A DNA stretch of 64,000 nt from Branchiostoma lanceolatum (Eukaryota; Chordata; Leptocardii; Amphioxiformes; Branchiostomatidae), in NCBI RefSeq assembly GCF_035083965.1, contig NC_089739.1, forward strand, positions 5,648,198-5,712,197, given 5' to 3'. Position numbers and translations under genes: made by a program. Shown piece by piece: positions 1-13,505 of the stretch (position 1 is its first letter; each line of letters starts with the position of its first letter). Below the pieces are notes generated by a model. It saw only the letters and a list, made by a program, of their open reading frames with translations, searched no databases and was not told the DNA's origin.

Positions 1-1102
1 TAGATTTAAAATCCTGCCTGTTCTGCATTTGTATTAGCACACATTTTATCGTCTTTGTAAATCTGTGCTTTGCACATTTGCTAAACAGTTCTGTCGTTTG
101 CGATTGGCAAACTGCAAGATTGAATATTTTCTAATCATTGGCTTATTCTGTATGCGTGCATTGCAGTCACAGTAGTTGAACGTTAACATCATCAATTAGA
201 ATGATTTTTGCCGTTTTGGCATGCCTTTGGGTACTTTGCACATTTTCAAATCAGTTTTGACGTCTAAAATTGGCAGAAAGCGAGGTTGTATCGTTGGTAA
301 TCATGTATTGATCTCATATGTGAACATTCCAGTCACACTTATTTAACGTCAGTAGTTGGGATATGATTTGTGATTAACACAAATATGCCGTCTTTGTGTG
401 GGCATTTTACATATTTTCTCATCATCATTGGCCTTTAGGATTAGAAAAATTCAAAGTTGAATCTTTCATAATCATAGATTTATTCTGTAGGGATGTATTG
501 CAGTCACAAATGATTTTTGATTAGCGCAACTTTAACGTCTGTGCATGGGTACTTGGCACTTTTTCTAAATCAGCTTTGACGTATAAGATTGGCAAAATGC
601 AAGGTTGTACCCATGGTAATCATGAATTGATCTCATACGTGAACATTCCAGTCACACTTATTTAACGTCAGTAGTTGGGATATGATTTTTCATCAACATA
701 AATTTGCCGTCTGTGTATGAGTACGTTGCGATTTTTTATAATCAGCTTCGACGTATAAGACCGGTAAAATGCAAGATTGTATCTTGTCGAATCATGGGTG
801 AAAAGTATATGCGAACATTGCAGAAAGACTTATTTTACAGCAGTAGTTACATAATAACTCTTTATTAGTACTATAGTGCAAATTCAAAGTATTCGTATGG
901 ATGCTTTGTATTTTTCTAACCAGCTTTGACGTCTAGAATTGGCAACATGCAGGATTGTATATTTTCTAATTATAGATCAGACGTATATACGAACATGGCA
1001 GTCACACTAATTTAACGTCAATTGATGTTATGATTTTTGATTAACGCAAATGTGCCCTCTTCGTATGGCTGCTTTACGCTTTTAGTAACCAGCTTCGACG
1101 TG
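1..1102. repeat. Tandem array of about 160-bp degenerate units
   Basis: Successive units share blocks reading roughly gcagtcac, ttaacgtcagtagtt, gattaacgcaaat, agctttgacgt and ggcaaaatgcaagg. The gcagtcac/ccagtcac-like block recurs at about 163, 329, 500, 648, 820 (degenerate) and 998, giving spacings of 148-178 bp. The array runs off the left edge of the window and continues at 2031-2130 after an inserted transposable element. No open frame is conserved between units, so this is non-coding satellite-like DNA. Confidence 0.85.
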
Positions 1103-1106
1103 TTAA

Positions 1107-2026
1107 CCCTATCTAGACCGGGCTTTTTTTAGACTTCTTGGACCGGGGGGGGGGGGGGGCTCTTTCGACCCCCCCGTCATAACTTCCGAACGGTAAGCTG
1201 TATCATCACCAAATTTGCAGGGAGTGATGTTCACGTAAAGTTTTATAATTCCTGTAATTTTGGTGACGTTATGACGTAATATGACGTAATTATGACGTCA
1301 TCGATATGATTTTATGGGCTAAATAGGGAATTCCAATAATTTCTAAAAATATTAGACAAAATAGTGCGTATCATTGATTTAAGTATGCCAAGACATTTGA
1401 CGTCAGTGGTGACTAAGTTGACGTCAAATTGACGTCGGAGAATGACGCCATGTGTTGTTAGCGACCCCCTGGGATCCGCCATCTTGGATCGGCCATGTTG
1501 AAATTTTTAAAAGTACATTTTTTCCATGTATGATCCCAAATAACAATCAAAATAGACTAAAAACATTGATCTGAATGTTTCTGGTTAAGAAAATTCCAGG
1601 TTGTGACGAATTTAAAGGCGAAAAAGCCTGTTTATACCGAAAATAATGATTTTGTCCGCCATCTTGGATTTTGAGCGATGACGTCATAAAATTAGCATAA
1701 TTTATGAATATTTAATCATGGCAGATACATTAAATCACATGTGATGTTATACATGTAGGAAACTAGTGTGGTTAAGCAAGGAAACATTGGAAACAACTAT
1801 GTTTTTATCGAAATTAGTGAAATTTGCATAAAATGCCTCTTCAGAAACCCGTTGCCATGGCAACACGAAAAATGATAAACTTATACTTTTATCATAATAT
1901 TGTTGCTAACTAAGTTTTAGGAAAAGTCACCAAGTTTGGTTGTCCTACCATACGTCGTTTGGCGGTTATACGATGTCAAAGTTGGCGCGGGCACTTTTAG
2001 CCCCCCCCCCCCCGGTCTAGATAGGG
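1107..2026. mobile_element. piggyBac-like non-autonomous MITE, 920 bp
   Basis: The element begins CCCTATCTAGACCGGG (1107-1122) and ends with the exact inverse complement (2011-2026), a perfect 16-bp terminal inverted repeat. It is flanked on both sides by TTAA (1103-1106 and 2027-2030), the target duplication expected of the piggyBac superfamily, whose ends also typically start with CCC. Removing the element plus one TTAA restores the surrounding array unit and a normal unit spacing of 154 bp. It contains no transposase-sized open frame, so it is a MITE or internally deleted derivative. Inside are poly-G/poly-C runs (1145-1159, 2001-2013), four TGACGTCA sites and two CCGCCATCTTGG sites. The superfamily call rests on termini and target site only. 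Confidence 0.8.
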
Positions 2027-2030
2027 TTAA

Positions 2031-2130
2031 GTCAGCAAAATGTAAGGTTATAGATCAATTTTATAAACGAACATTGCAGTCACACTTGTTTAATGCCATT
2101 GGTTACAATGATTATCAATAACTGATACAT
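2031..2130. repeat. Continuation of the ~160-bp tandem array
   Basis: Directly after the MITE the sequence resumes inside an array unit, with the blocks gcaaaatgtaagg and gcagtcacacttg (about 2036-2085). This is the right-hand half of the unit interrupted at 1102. Confidence 0.8.
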
Positions 2131-4895
2131 GATGGTTATTGTTATTGGGTCAAATGACGGGGTCGCGATGGTACGCGCCACGCATATGACGCGCTGACTG
2201 ACATGACGTTAGGCCTAGGAAACTAAATGTAGAGTTTCTGGTTATGGTTCTGAAAAAAATAGGGTCGGCAGGTAGGGATTCTTTTTTTTTTCCTTGTTGT
2301 AGATTTTGGATGAAAAGATTCTTAAAAATACAGTTAAACAATGTGACACTGAAATACATGGGAAGTATGCAGACATACATTGTAAATGCACATGTACAAG
2401 TTTATTAATAAAGTGAACAAAGACGTACGTACAATGTTTACTACATATTCTTACATCGGCTGTTCAGAGTGTGAAATGCAGGAAGTCCTTTTTGAATTTC
2501 ATCACTCAGATGATAGATAGAACGTTTTAGCAGTCGGCCCCAATAAAGGCTAGAGTCGATAGGACTTTTGCTAGAGTCAGTCGGTAACAGAAAACACACA
2601 ATTTTTCGCAGGTCTTAATGAAAAACGACGCATGTTGACTAACGTGAGCACGAGTCACCCGTGACATTCCTTCACCCACTTCACCCCTTTTCACCTCCAG
2701 TTAATCTCCTTTCAGCTCCGATCGCCTTGGCAAGCTTCGACGCTTTCCGTGCTAGTTGCGTCAAAGCAAAACGGCGCCGGCAAGGCCAATGATGACGCTC
2801 AAATGGAAAGCATTAAGGTCATCTAAAGCATAACAACGGTGGATGAAAACAGATTCTGAAAAAATGATTACGAAAGTGAAAAAAAGCGTCTTTGATAGTG
2901 AAAGTGCTCCTGTGTTTATTGCGTCAGAGCAGAATGGAAAAGCCAATATTGACGTCATATGTAACAACATACGAACCACCGTTACATTAAGTATATATAA
3001 AACGTATGCGATAATCAAAATGCTTTTGAATATGCAATGAATATCGTATAAAACATGAAGATTACATGGAATAGTTTATAAAGTCGAAGACCGTTATTTT
3101 TCAATCGTGCGCACAGCATACAGATGTTGCCATTTGCAGACAGCGGGGGACCAAAAATGAGGCAGTGAAGAATAGTGACTTCCACAGAGCGCACAGGAAT
3201 AATTTCGGTCACAGACGTTCTCACATCCGTTATCGCCAAATAAGGCCTCTTGGGGCAGGTACCGACAATGACTAGGACTCTACAAAGACTTGTCATTTCT
3301 TTATCCTAATTCCAGTCATTTCGAGCCGTCTCCCCTTTTCAGTCCAGCTGTGAATGCATCGTTAAATGTAGCCTGCTGCGCAGGCCTGGTGGTTTGCTAT
3401 GGCTTTTTTATGATATGAGCTGTATTCTGATCGTTTGCGTGTTCTTATATGATAAAACTTAGTCAGTACGCAGGCCTACGCGTGCAGCCCTAGCTTAGAA
3501 CCTGGACCATGTTGAACATCGACCCCCACCCCACCATAGAAGACTGCAGGTCGCAACTAGAAGCTCTGCGCAGAATGCCACGTTAAACCAAGGAGGTTTA
3601 TAAAACCTCCTTGGTTAAACGGCATATTTATTAGTAGTAAGAAAAAATAGACAAACAAGGGGTTTTTGTGTTATGAATATATAACGTTACCATTGTATAT
3701 CATACTCAATGCAATGAGAATGCATAGAAGCCGCCACTTTCTTCATACGACACTGGATATTATACAGTACTAGCATATATTAAACTAATGCAAAAAAATT
3801 CTAAATATTATATTTTCAAGGGTATCTTACGCCCCTTTTTTATTAGTGAATTCATATATAATACCATAGTGATGATTTTGATTTCTGTTGTACTCTGTCG
3901 GAATAAGGCCACGAAAAGTCATCCCGAAAACGGATTAAGTTTCCCTTAAAGATTTGATGTAATGCTAATTCACCCTCAACATAAACTTAGAAGCTGATTT
4001 TACAAAGACAAGTGAAGTACAAGTCATCAGGAGTCCATGCCTCTTTAGTTTGTTATTGTGTGGAGGTAAGTTGGACAACATTGCCAGACGTGTTCGAGTG
4101 ACAAGAAAAATAAACTTCTGAATTAGACCAATTCCCAGGTACGAGCGCCATTTTGAAATGTACTCCCGCGAGAGTACAGCCTGCGAGAACTGGCGTGAGT
4201 TTGCATCAAAACGAGGACGACTCAACACTTACTACATGTACATTGCATAAGCTACAATAACATCGCTTTACTCAATTTAAAGGTAAATGAATCGTTCAGC
4301 CGGCAATAAGGAGCCCTCGAGAAGAGGTTCTTCATATAATTACGGGAGGAATTTTACAAATGGCTGTGATCTTATTACTTGTAGGGCCGTGACGAGCGGT
4401 ACGGCTGAATCCCTTTTGATTGGAATCGTGACTCAGTGATGAATAGACAATTAAGAATTTCTGACATTTCTTATCTCAAAGCAATGCTTCATGCATTATA
4501 TGTGTAGAAGGTAGAAATTTTCACCCATAGATGTATTTATCAATGTGCATACAGCCAATCAGTTGGAAATATATTCCGAACCGAATATATATCTATTTTA
4601 CTACTCCTAACCTGTGCGATGGAATATTCCTTCTTTTTGACAATCCGGCATGTCTTTGATTAAAAAGATGTTTTGTTTTCCTCAATGTGATGAAAATTAC
4701 AGCAACATCCAACAGCTCTGGGAATACATATTTTCTTGTCAAACTCTACATGTGTTGCCCAGCAAGTAAAAAAAAAACACAACTCAAACGGATCCAATGA
4801 CCTTCTTACAGCTCTTATGATAATAAAACTTCAGCCGAAAATAGAACATCTTGGAGAGATGTCTACAGGCACTATGCGTGAGCAGATGATATTTG
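2131..4895. other. Intergenic, no gene seen
   Basis: Only short, non-conserved open frames are present and none has convincing splice sites or domain signals. A strong inverted repeat lies at about 3585-3621, where aaccaaggaggttt is followed at once by its inverse complement; similar ccaaggaggttt pieces recur at about 32,213 and 39,238. Nothing else can be supported here. Confidence 0.6.
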
Positions 4896-5070
4896 CGGAT
4901 GACTGATTGATTGATTGATTGATTGATTTTATTCATGCATTTCATCACCGACTGGAGGTCTATGCCCAGAGCAGACCAGCCTGGCGAGCCCTATGCTTGT
5001 CTGCAGCCGCCATGCATCAGACACTGATGCCTGCGAACGATTGATTGATTGATTTCATTACTATTATAGG
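4896..5070. repeat. Interspersed repeat bounded by (ATTG)n tracts
   Basis: Runs of gattgattgattg at about 4904-4930 and 5038-5053 flank about 110 bp of non-simple sequence. The arrangement resembles a short inserted repeat with tetranucleotide ends. There is no coding signal. A short poly-G run follows at about 5071-5079. Confidence 0.5.
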
Positions 5071-5742
5071 GGGGGGGACTGGGCAGATTCTTTTAACAGT
5101 CCTTAAACCATACGATTCTTGTAGAGGTACAGAGCCATGATAGTTTTCTTAGCTCTTCATTGGGATTCTGACATCGTAGTCTTCACTTTCAGAAATTTCA
5201 ACAATGTACGTCACAGCGGGAGTTCAAATGAGACCTGCCAGTACTCCCCACCTTTATATTCCATCTATGTTCAGAACATGTAATTTGTGCAGAATAGTTC
5301 ACAGCAGTGTAATTACATCATGCCATTTCGTTTCACACCTCAGTTGAAACCAAAAGATTTATGATGCAACACAGTTTGTTTTAAAAATAGCACATGTAAC
5401 AGTCATTGGAGAGCGAGCCAACCTTCAAAAGTACGCTCCGAAAATGTCACATTAAAAACCAAACGACATTTACAAAACCACCCTCAAAGTATCTCAATGT
5501 TCTGGGACATACCACTCTTTGGACCATTTTGTATGCTACACGCAGGCTACATTCGCAGCTAGGGACTAGCTGCTCTTTAACGGTAAATGCGATTAACTAA
5601 AGGCCACCATTTTCTATGTCTCTGTTCAGCACTACATCAGTCACAATGGTATTGCAGACAGAGCATGGTTTATCGGCTCGATTATTTCCCAGTCCCTGAA
5701 GGTCTAAACGTGCGTCTGTATCGCGGAAGATAGGGCTTTTAC

Positions 5743-6640
5743 GAGCCAAGCGTGTGCTTTTAGGGCTGATTTCTCTCCGTGCATTTTATGCATAGACGTG
5801 CTACAAAGCTGTTGTGGTAGATAGAAAACATTGATCTTTACATGCAAAGCTAATGCCATTGCCACGAATGCTCCGTATTTAGTGTGAAGCATTCGCTGTG
5901 GTCTAATTGTACGCTTGCACCACACTAGCCAAGTATGTGCTTTTAGACGTGCTACAAAGCTGTTGTGGTAGATAAAACATACATTGATCTTAAAGAATGT
6001 TCCGTAATTAGTGTGAGACATTAGCTGTGGACTAGATGTACGCCTGTAACACTCATGCTCATCAGCCATACCGTGTGCTTTTAGAGATGCCTTCTTCTAC
6101 AAAGTTGTGGTAACAGATAAAAACATTGATCTTTGCAGGGCGAACGCCATTGCCGCGAATGTTCGTAACTATTTGTAATGAGTGTAGAGCATTCGCTGTG
6201 GTTTGAATGCACCCCTGCACCATCCATATAGCTCAATGGCGAATCGTGTGCTTTTAGAGCTGTTTCTCTCCACGCAATTTACGTATTTCTATCCATGCAT
6301 TTCTATCCATTGATCTTTACATGCAGAGCGAAAGCCATTGCCACAAATGTTCTTTTATATTTGCGTTGAGTGCAGAACATTCACTGTGGTCTATAATTTT
6401 CACATTTATATTAGCTTCTCTGTCCAAGCGTGTACTTTTAAATCTATTTTCTCACCATAACGTTACATTTTTTTGCATAGACGCTCTACAAAGTTGTGGC
6501 GCTGGATACAAACAGTGATATTTGTATGCCGAGCAAATGCCATTGCCACGAATTTTTGTAAGTATTTGTGACGAATGCATGAGGATTCGCTGCGGTTTAA
6601 AAACGTCTGCACCGGTGTAGATATGGACCAAGCGTGACTT
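5743..6640. repeat. Degenerate tandem array, about 110-210-bp units
   Basis: Blocks resembling gtgcttttagagc, ctacaaagttgtggt, cattgatctttacatg, gccattgccacgaatg and cattcgctgtgg recur in the same order. The gccattgcc block occurs at about 5855, 6147, 6334 and 6539; a fifth, truncated copy lies at about 5945-6060. The open frames within the array are not maintained between copies, so it is read as non-coding. Confidence 0.8.
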
Positions 6641-7615
6641 CTTTCAAAGTTTGTTTTTCTGACAGACGAATAATTGCCAAGATTATCCATAAGAACAATT
6701 TTACTGACTTTAAATCTGTTTTTCTGTATAATCGAACGATCTTCAAACTTCTAGTGGTTGCAAAATATGCCCCTTATAACACTGGAGGGTGAAATTTTTG
6801 ATTCTTCGATAAGTCTTTCATGAATTCAATCTTCCCACTGCCGTCCCAGCGAGTTATGTGTATTTCTCCAACAGCTATTTAAAGCTATATATTTTTATAG
6901 TCAGGCGTCTTTAATGCTATTCTGCCATGCAATTTATGTTTTAAAATGTTACAATGTTCTGGTAGCAGCAGAAAAGAAACAACTACAAGAGGGAGGAATC
7001 TATTTGTTTTCATTATTCGTAAGCCTTTCAATCTGTGATCTGCCATCCCTACGGTCTTTATGCATTCTTGCATCAGCAAAATATAGATTTACTTGTCAAA
7101 AGTCTTGTCTGATAGCTGTTTTACCATGTGATGTATGCCCGAAAACTCTATAAACTTGAAGAGGCAGCTTAGATATGTTTCCTACAGAGATTGTCTCTGG
7201 TATTTCTAAGCCTTGCCATCTGTCACTGCCGTCTGTTCGGTCTAGATTTATTCCTGCTTCAGTAACATTATTGTTTCACTGGTCAAACATGTTGTTGTAA
7301 ATTTTTTTTGTCACATGATTTATGCTCGAAAACGGTATGAGCTCCAGCTGTATCCCCCTATAGGCTGAGCGAACATGATTGCTCTGATCCTCCGTAAGCC
7401 CCGCAATCTGTAAACTACTGCCGTCCCTGCGGTTTGCATGTAGTTTACAGGCACCGGAACAAGACCATAGCATGTCCAGCACAAAAGATACAAAAAACGG
7501 ACGTTCTGCTGGAGTACCAAGGTCACACGACAGAAGGCCCAAAATCGACATTGACTATTGTTTTCCCAATGCCTACCCACACATAGAATGTTATCACCAT
7601 CGCGACCCTTTATAC
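6641..7615. other. Intergenic, no gene seen
   Basis: AT-rich sequence with only short open frames on either strand. Faint similarity between about 6890-7040 and 7080-7460 (repeated phrases about a gca/ttta-rich tract followed by aagcctttcaatctg-like text) suggests an old decayed repeat. No coding exon can be supported. Confidence 0.5.
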
Positions 7616-7692
7616 CGTATATATATATATATATATGGGTGGGTGTCTGCGTGGGTGGGTGTCGGTGTGGGTGGGTGTGTGGGTGGGTGTCC
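7616..7692. repeat. Microsatellite: (TA)n followed by GGGTGT-rich tract
   Basis: A run of alternating T and A at about 7617-7636 is followed by repeats of gggtgggtgtc-like units to about 7690. This is simple-sequence DNA; open frames across it are artefacts of the repeat. Confidence 0.9.
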
Positions 7693-8195
7693 CTTGCCAG
7701 CGGTCGAGCCCAAAACGTTCACCTGGCTGCATTATGAGTTGTGAGTTCCAAGAAAGGTGAATTATCAGTGTGGCATTGGAAGTGTCACGTGTACAATTTT
7801 TATCATACATTGAGAAGTACATAAACTAGAATGTTTATTTAGTTCTCATTTATTTGCAGGACTTGATGCCTAACTTTCATAGGCATTCATCTAAAAAACA
7901 TAACCGCCTGATCCATAGAGATATGAATACATGTGACATTCGAGCCACAGTTCAAAGACAGGAAGATTGCAAGGTTGAAAAACAAACATCACAGAAGCAT
8001 TTTCTTTCAGATGTATCACTTTATTCCATTCGCAGTGAGCATACCCAGGAGACAGAAATCCAGTCATGTTCAAATATGGAGTTTCTTTGACACGAGACAA
8101 CATGACGTATTGCATTAGGCCTCCTCAACATCGTCTTGAACTTAGGCGGCAAAGTTCAGGATCAGTTCTAGGGTAGAATTTCGTTTGTTTAGACC
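7693..8195. other. Intergenic, no gene seen
   Basis: Overlapping short open frames occur on both strands around 7850-8115, but they overlap one another and show no domain or splice pattern. Nothing else is supported. Confidence 0.5.
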
Positions 8196-8482
8196 CTTGT
8201 AGTGCCTAGCGGCATTTAGGGCAGAATGTATCTTGCAGTTTCGAATTCATGATCTGTAGTAGGGTATATTTTACAGGGAGTGGTTGCTCGCCCTATCCAT
8301 TTAACGCGTTCGAACCACCTCCTCGAACACGGACCCCGTATTTTACGTCCCTTCCGAAAGTCGGATGCAGCCCCAACCGAGATGTCATGACCCCGGGACT
8401 TGAACTGAGGACTCCAGTTACCAACTAATTGAAACCAAGAGCTCCATTGTGAGGCTGCTACCAGTTGAACCACAGTGACATA
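8196..8482 (-). mobile_element. tRNA-derived SINE (minus strand)
   Basis: Read on the minus strand from about 8482, the sequence begins with a tRNA-like head. It has an A-box-like stretch (tggttcaactggtagcagc) and a B-box-like stretch (agttcaagtcccggg) about 55 bases later. A non-tRNA body of roughly 190 bp follows. This order is the normal layout of tRNA-derived SINEs driven by an internal RNA polymerase III promoter. The tRNA part is too diverged to be a functional tRNA. Confidence 0.65.
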
Positions 8483-9885
8483 CCCCTAGAGAATAAATCA
8501 CTAATATCATATACACACCTGCACTGTATTTACGTTCGAAATGCACTAACAGATTAGGCCCTGTTAATATGATGATGTGTTTTCGGCAGTTGCAGCCCGA
8601 CCAAACGCAGACAACCTTCGATCCTATCTTTTTGTGGCCCAGCTATACGCAACCGCTTGGTCACATTCGTCGTAGGTTGTCGTACGACTTTGATGTCGGA
8701 GGAATCTCAAGCAGGTTGTGACAGGACCAACCGCCGACATGGTTCTAAGGATCTGACAGGTTTTTGTGTTACAGCACAGCTTATTTTGTACGACATATGC
8801 ACGACTATACCAAGAATACTCTCAGTTTGCGAACGTACACCGATCGAACGACGGTCTTGATTGGGCCTCAAAAATTTCCATCACCAGTGTCTTAAAAACA
8901 GTTTTAAAACAGATTCGGATCAAAGGAATTACCATTTCTGTTCAAATACATTGATCAACCACATAAGGCCCTCTTGATGTTATTGACCTCCGGCAAAATA
9001 CTGGAATAATTGTATAGAACAAAAAGAGTATCCCAACCCACCGGCCAAATTTTCAAAGACCGTTACCGGAAAGACAATATTAGATTTTTCTACACCTTTT
9101 GTTACACGTTATTGATACTTAATTATCTTGGTTTAACGTTTGAAAATTCTTGCTGCAGGTGTTGGAACATGATCAAATCGTCCTCAGAACACCTTATTAT
9201 CTTCAGGATGTGAACATGCTGTTGTCTTGCCGTAGGTGGTATATATATAAATGTAATGCGGGGGCGTTGAAAGCACGATGGCTCTCTCCTTGGTACTGAA
9301 CTGACAGCAGGTGTTGTGATATAGCAAATCACACCCACCGTACAGATTTTTCTTGGTCCTTTCTTTATTGTGGGAAGTTAACATGCCATTCTATGTATAA
9401 AACATTGCATATCATGCTTATCCTGCAATACATGCTTATTTTTTGTATCCGAACACAAACAATAATATTTTAATTTATAGGTGCTAAGATCTGTTTAACG
9501 TAGGCTGTTGTTACAAGTTTTCATAGACTCATTTTACGTTAGCTGAGAGATTCAAACTTGGTATTTCTAATATTTTCATAACATTTATAAATGTGCTAAG
9601 ATTAGTTTTTTTGGGCATTCAGGATTCTAGGAAATCCCTGGTGCTAGGAAAGGCGATACAATCTACCAAGGACGAGTTATTGAACCGGTTGCTACGTATA
9701 TAGGACAACTTTTTAACAGGCTTTAGTGGAAACCTATTCGAAGCTAGAAACCATTACTGGATTAAGGTAGATGTTTCTTCTGTGTAAATGATTTAAGGGG
9801 TAGGTTTGGTGGGATGATCTGAGGTAAGATCTTAGTACATATGCATGTTTTGCTGGTAACGGTAAATGTAGTGGATTGTCAGAGA
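8483..9885. other. Intergenic, no gene seen
   Basis: Short open frames only. A short TA-rich simple tract lies near 9240-9250. No conserved exon, promoter module or terminator can be defended. Confidence 0.5.
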
Positions 9886-10025
9886 CTATGTCTAGGACAT
9901 GATATTTGAAGGCGGAGCCCATCCCTTTCTTTGCATCGCCTTTTACCTCCCCAACCGAAGTCTAGTACCCCTTTTTATATCAGGGTGGAGTAAGGAAAGT
10001 TAAGTGCCAAGGACACAACGTCTAG
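9886..10025 (-). mobile_element. SINE fragment (minus strand), same family as 13,506-13,770
   Basis: The inverse complement contains cctggctagac, then ttggggaggtaaaaggcg and aaagaaaggg, in the same order as the SINE body at about 13,575-13,710 on the plus strand. The tRNA-like head is missing, so this is a 5'-truncated copy. Confidence 0.6.
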
Positions 10026-12225
10026 CCAGGAAAACAAAGTACACAAAATGTTACCTTCTTATTCAATGTGAATTGTTTTATATCTGTTTTTTTAAGGGTT
10101 TTTTTAAACGGGGTTCTTATAAGTACAACTTTGTGTATTTTGCTCTTTGCCCAATCCGCAAACAACTAAATGTGAATGAATAATCACAAAACATTACAAG
10201 TATGTGAACACAACACAGGAATCCACGTACGCGGTTTCAATGGTAAATCTGTGTAAATGCTGTGTAGTGACATCGCACGACATCATATACGTTACAAATG
10301 TCAGTCTAAATCCAACGCAAAGCCTCCTGCATACACGTAGGTAGTATAATCGGCCACCTATGGCCTCAAAGCTTGTTCAGAAGGAAAAATGATCGCAGAG
10401 AGAACGAAAATGTCTGTACAAGATAGCTGTTACACGTATTCGACGGTATGAGAAAAGCAATTGTGGTGTCTAGAATATATAGTATGATATTCCGTTCGAA
10501 TCTAGCCTTCATAATTACTGTGCATTTATATGTCTATATTTTTACCCCCATTATTTTCTCAAACATTCTTATGTGAACCACAAACGTTGTCTTTGCATAT
10601 GAAACTTATCATATTTACAGCATTATCTATGAGTAGCTTATCTAAATATTGGAATATTGATGATAAATTGCATCCATGGGCTAAGATGTTCGCATTCAGA
10701 CATAAGAAAATCATAACGTGTGTTTTAGACAACGTCTTATAGTATATGGTATATTTTATTTGACGGACGTATTTTTCACCTGGTTGAATGTTATAGATAT
10801 GGATGGTATTATATAGATAGATATGCTAACAATAACAACCTTTATGAATAAATGATCATATGTCTCTTTTGTTGAAAGGTAAAAGATTAGTCCGCATTAT
10901 CAGAAGATAAAAACCAGGCCAAAGGTGAATTGTAGTTCGTGACATTATGACTCCGTACCATGGCAGTTTGCATCAATTTAGCAGTACAGTGCCTTTACTA
11001 AATCAAAATGAAAGCACGGTTTTGCTACCTAAATTTTCTAGAAAAAAAATTGATTTAAAATCTCTTTGAGGACCAGTTTTATAATGCTTTTGAGTCTTCA
11101 TATCATGCCAAGAAAATGTCACACAAGTTCTATTGTTGGCTGTCTCAATTAAGGACTTAAAATTTGCTTGTTGGAACTGGAAAAATTGGCTGTTTTCCTG
11201 GACCTAAAAAAAACATTGTATATGTAGAGTATGTTTCGGTCTCGACACATGCTATACAATTTGGACTAAATTGAATGGCGCTCATAGAACCTAACATGTA
11301 TAAGATTGTCACAGGCATCTAATTGTACTACACGGATCAATCCTTCTGTTGTACCAACTGCCTGTGTATCAATAATTCTGTAGTATTTCGAAACCTTCCT
11401 TTAGAAGTGATCATTTCTCACGATGAAATATTGACTAGACGTTGGTTACGCCTCCTGGGTATTTATTCCGAAACAGATGGTGACAATATCAGAGAGTCGA
11501 GGGGAGCGTTCATCATGGCTGTAACAAGATGGGTTGTCAGATAAGCAAGCCAGAAGCACACAGGGGAAGAGTCATCCTTTAGTTCACAGATGTGCGAGTC
11601 AGTCAACTCAGTCGCTGGTACAAATGTGAAAAATACAGTCTCAACAAGAGATGTTCCTTTACATTTGTGCCTAATTTCAACTCATTTCATGCAGAATGTG
11701 AAAAGGACAGTCTCAATAAGAGATTTTCCTTTACATTTGTGCTAAATTTTAATTCATTTCATACAAAAATGAACCTGCTATGATACAAATTGCGTTTTCA
11801 TTGTACCGCCCTCGTAGCTTTCTTTCTTATCTCTCTCTCAGTACAGTATGTTCTTTACTGCTACGAGGGTCCATGTCGCTTTCACATTTATAAAACTGTT
11901 ATATCTTCTATATAGTCAACACCTTCATTCACTGTACAGGTAGATTCTCGTAATTGATAGATCACCAACTTGTCTTATTTACATTCATTTTTCTTTTATC
12001 CATTTTGTGATCATGTGTGTATTTTGTGATTGTGTTTTACTCTTGTTTTATATAATATGTTCTCGAGTAGAATTCGTTATACAAGCAGTTGTGCTTTTTG
12101 CCTTATGCTCGTTAAATATATGTGAATAAATATGAAATTTCTCTCTATGTACGGGGGTTTGTTTTTCGGAGTGTCTAGATGTTGGGGGTTCTAACGTGTT
12201 TCTAGCTATTTGAATACATTGTCAG
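10026..12225. other. Intergenic, no gene seen
   Basis: AT-rich, with no open frame of note. It contains a 73-bp direct duplication (separate entry) and an inverted repeat at about 11,810-11,868, where ccctcgtagc pairs with gctacgaggg across about 40 bp; that could be the remnant ends of a small MITE. No coding exon is supported. Confidence 0.5.
11625..11770. repeat. 73-bp direct duplication (two copies)
   Basis: The block running from gtgaaaaatacagtctcaac through tttacatttgtgc to tcatttcat at about 11,625-11,697 is repeated with few changes at about 11,698-11,768. Two adjacent copies indicate one local tandem duplication. Confidence 0.8.
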
Positions 12226-12500
12226 TAGAGTGGCAGGAAGAGTATGGGAGGATGGAGTCAGTGTCCCCTTAGCCAGGACCAACAGACTGTACAACTCATT
12301 TCTCCACCATACCATCCGTCTGTACAACCACCTACCACAGACAATTGCAGACTGCGTCGTAGTTGTTGTTATGTTATATCGTGTACATAGATATGTTGTG
12401 TAAGATCAACGTAATTCAAAAGTGCATGTATCTGTATGAATTATATGTACTTCTGCGAGGTTGGTTTAAACAAATAAAGATTTGAAAGATTTATGGAGTC
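12226..12500 (+). mobile_element. 3' end of a non-LTR retrotransposon (LINE)
   Basis: One frame across about 12,230-12,400 reads a C-terminal tail with the motif RTNRLYNSF followed by IRLYNHLP before a stop. This resembles the end of many LINE reverse-transcriptase proteins (generic form R-T-x-R-x-x-N-S-F ... I-R-x-W-N-x-L-P). A non-coding tail follows, ending near 12,500 with an aataaag/atttgaaagattt-like sequence, which suits a LINE 3' end. The 5' portion is absent, as is usual for dead-on-arrival copies. The exact clade (Jockey, CR1 or L2-like) cannot be told from this piece. Confidence 0.6.
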
Positions 12501-12954
12501 ACCGCAAAGGTGAGACTTGCAGGAGTGACAGGAAGTAGAGTTCAAAGGTGGCATGACAAGTCGTTTATCAGACAAGACTATGACTTTTGGTTCGCTATGT
12601 TAGACTGTTAGACATGTTGGCGGTTGATATTTTAGGCCGAATTTCATGCACTTCACATGCTGGACCCTAAAAGCATCCCTTGCTCTGGGTGAAAATGCTT
12701 TTTGCCGACGCAAGTCAAGTGGAAACTCATGCAATTCTAAGCAACGCAAGTAGAGTTGTAGAAAGTAAATGAGGTTGACAACCTTGCTATAGAAAGGTGC
12801 GAAGTTTCCGTGAGTTGAATACACGTGGACAGCTTTACTGCAGCAACATCAAATAAATGTACATCTAACATTATCATCATAGAGTTTAACAAAATTCTAC
12901 CAAACACACGCATGTTATGATTACAAAGGGGTAATACATAAAAACTCTTGAACG

Positions 12955-13260
12955 GATATGGGTTCGCCCGGTGATGTTGTAGGTCCAGGGGTTCACCGTT
13001 TGATTCTCGGGGTCTAGGGTTCGCCCTATGATTCTGTAGGAGTAAGGGTTCGCCCCGGTGATTCTGTACGGGGTATGGGTCTGTCCTATGATTCTGTATG
13101 GGGTAGGAGTCCGCACTATGATTCTGTAGGGGTTTGGGTCCGCCCTATGATTCTCAGTTAAGGCTAGGGGTCAGCCCTATGATACTGTAGGGGTGGGGGT
13201 CCGCCCTATGTTTCTTAGGGGGTAGGGTGATACTGTATATATATGGATTCGCTCTGGTGA
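12955..13260. repeat. Minisatellite, about 30-bp unit
   Basis: Roughly nine to ten imperfect copies of a unit reading gggtccgccctatgattctg plus taggggta occur in a row. Variation between copies is moderate. Short open frames over the region simply reflect the repeat. Confidence 0.85.
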
Positions 13261-13505
13261 TTCTTTGCAATGATTTAAAGCACAAAAAAGACAATAAACC
13301 TACCTATGTTCCTGAACCAACGAATGGTTAAATATATTCTATAATCACTACCGCGATGTACGCTAATGCTGACATCATTCGACGGGACAGCCACTTATCT
13401 TCAAAAAGTCTGCGGTGGTCCTTAACAGACAGGATGCGCAGCCGACAGATACATTAAGTAGGTCGCTATCAGTACATTGTATCTATCTTAACTAGGCCAC
13501 ATGTG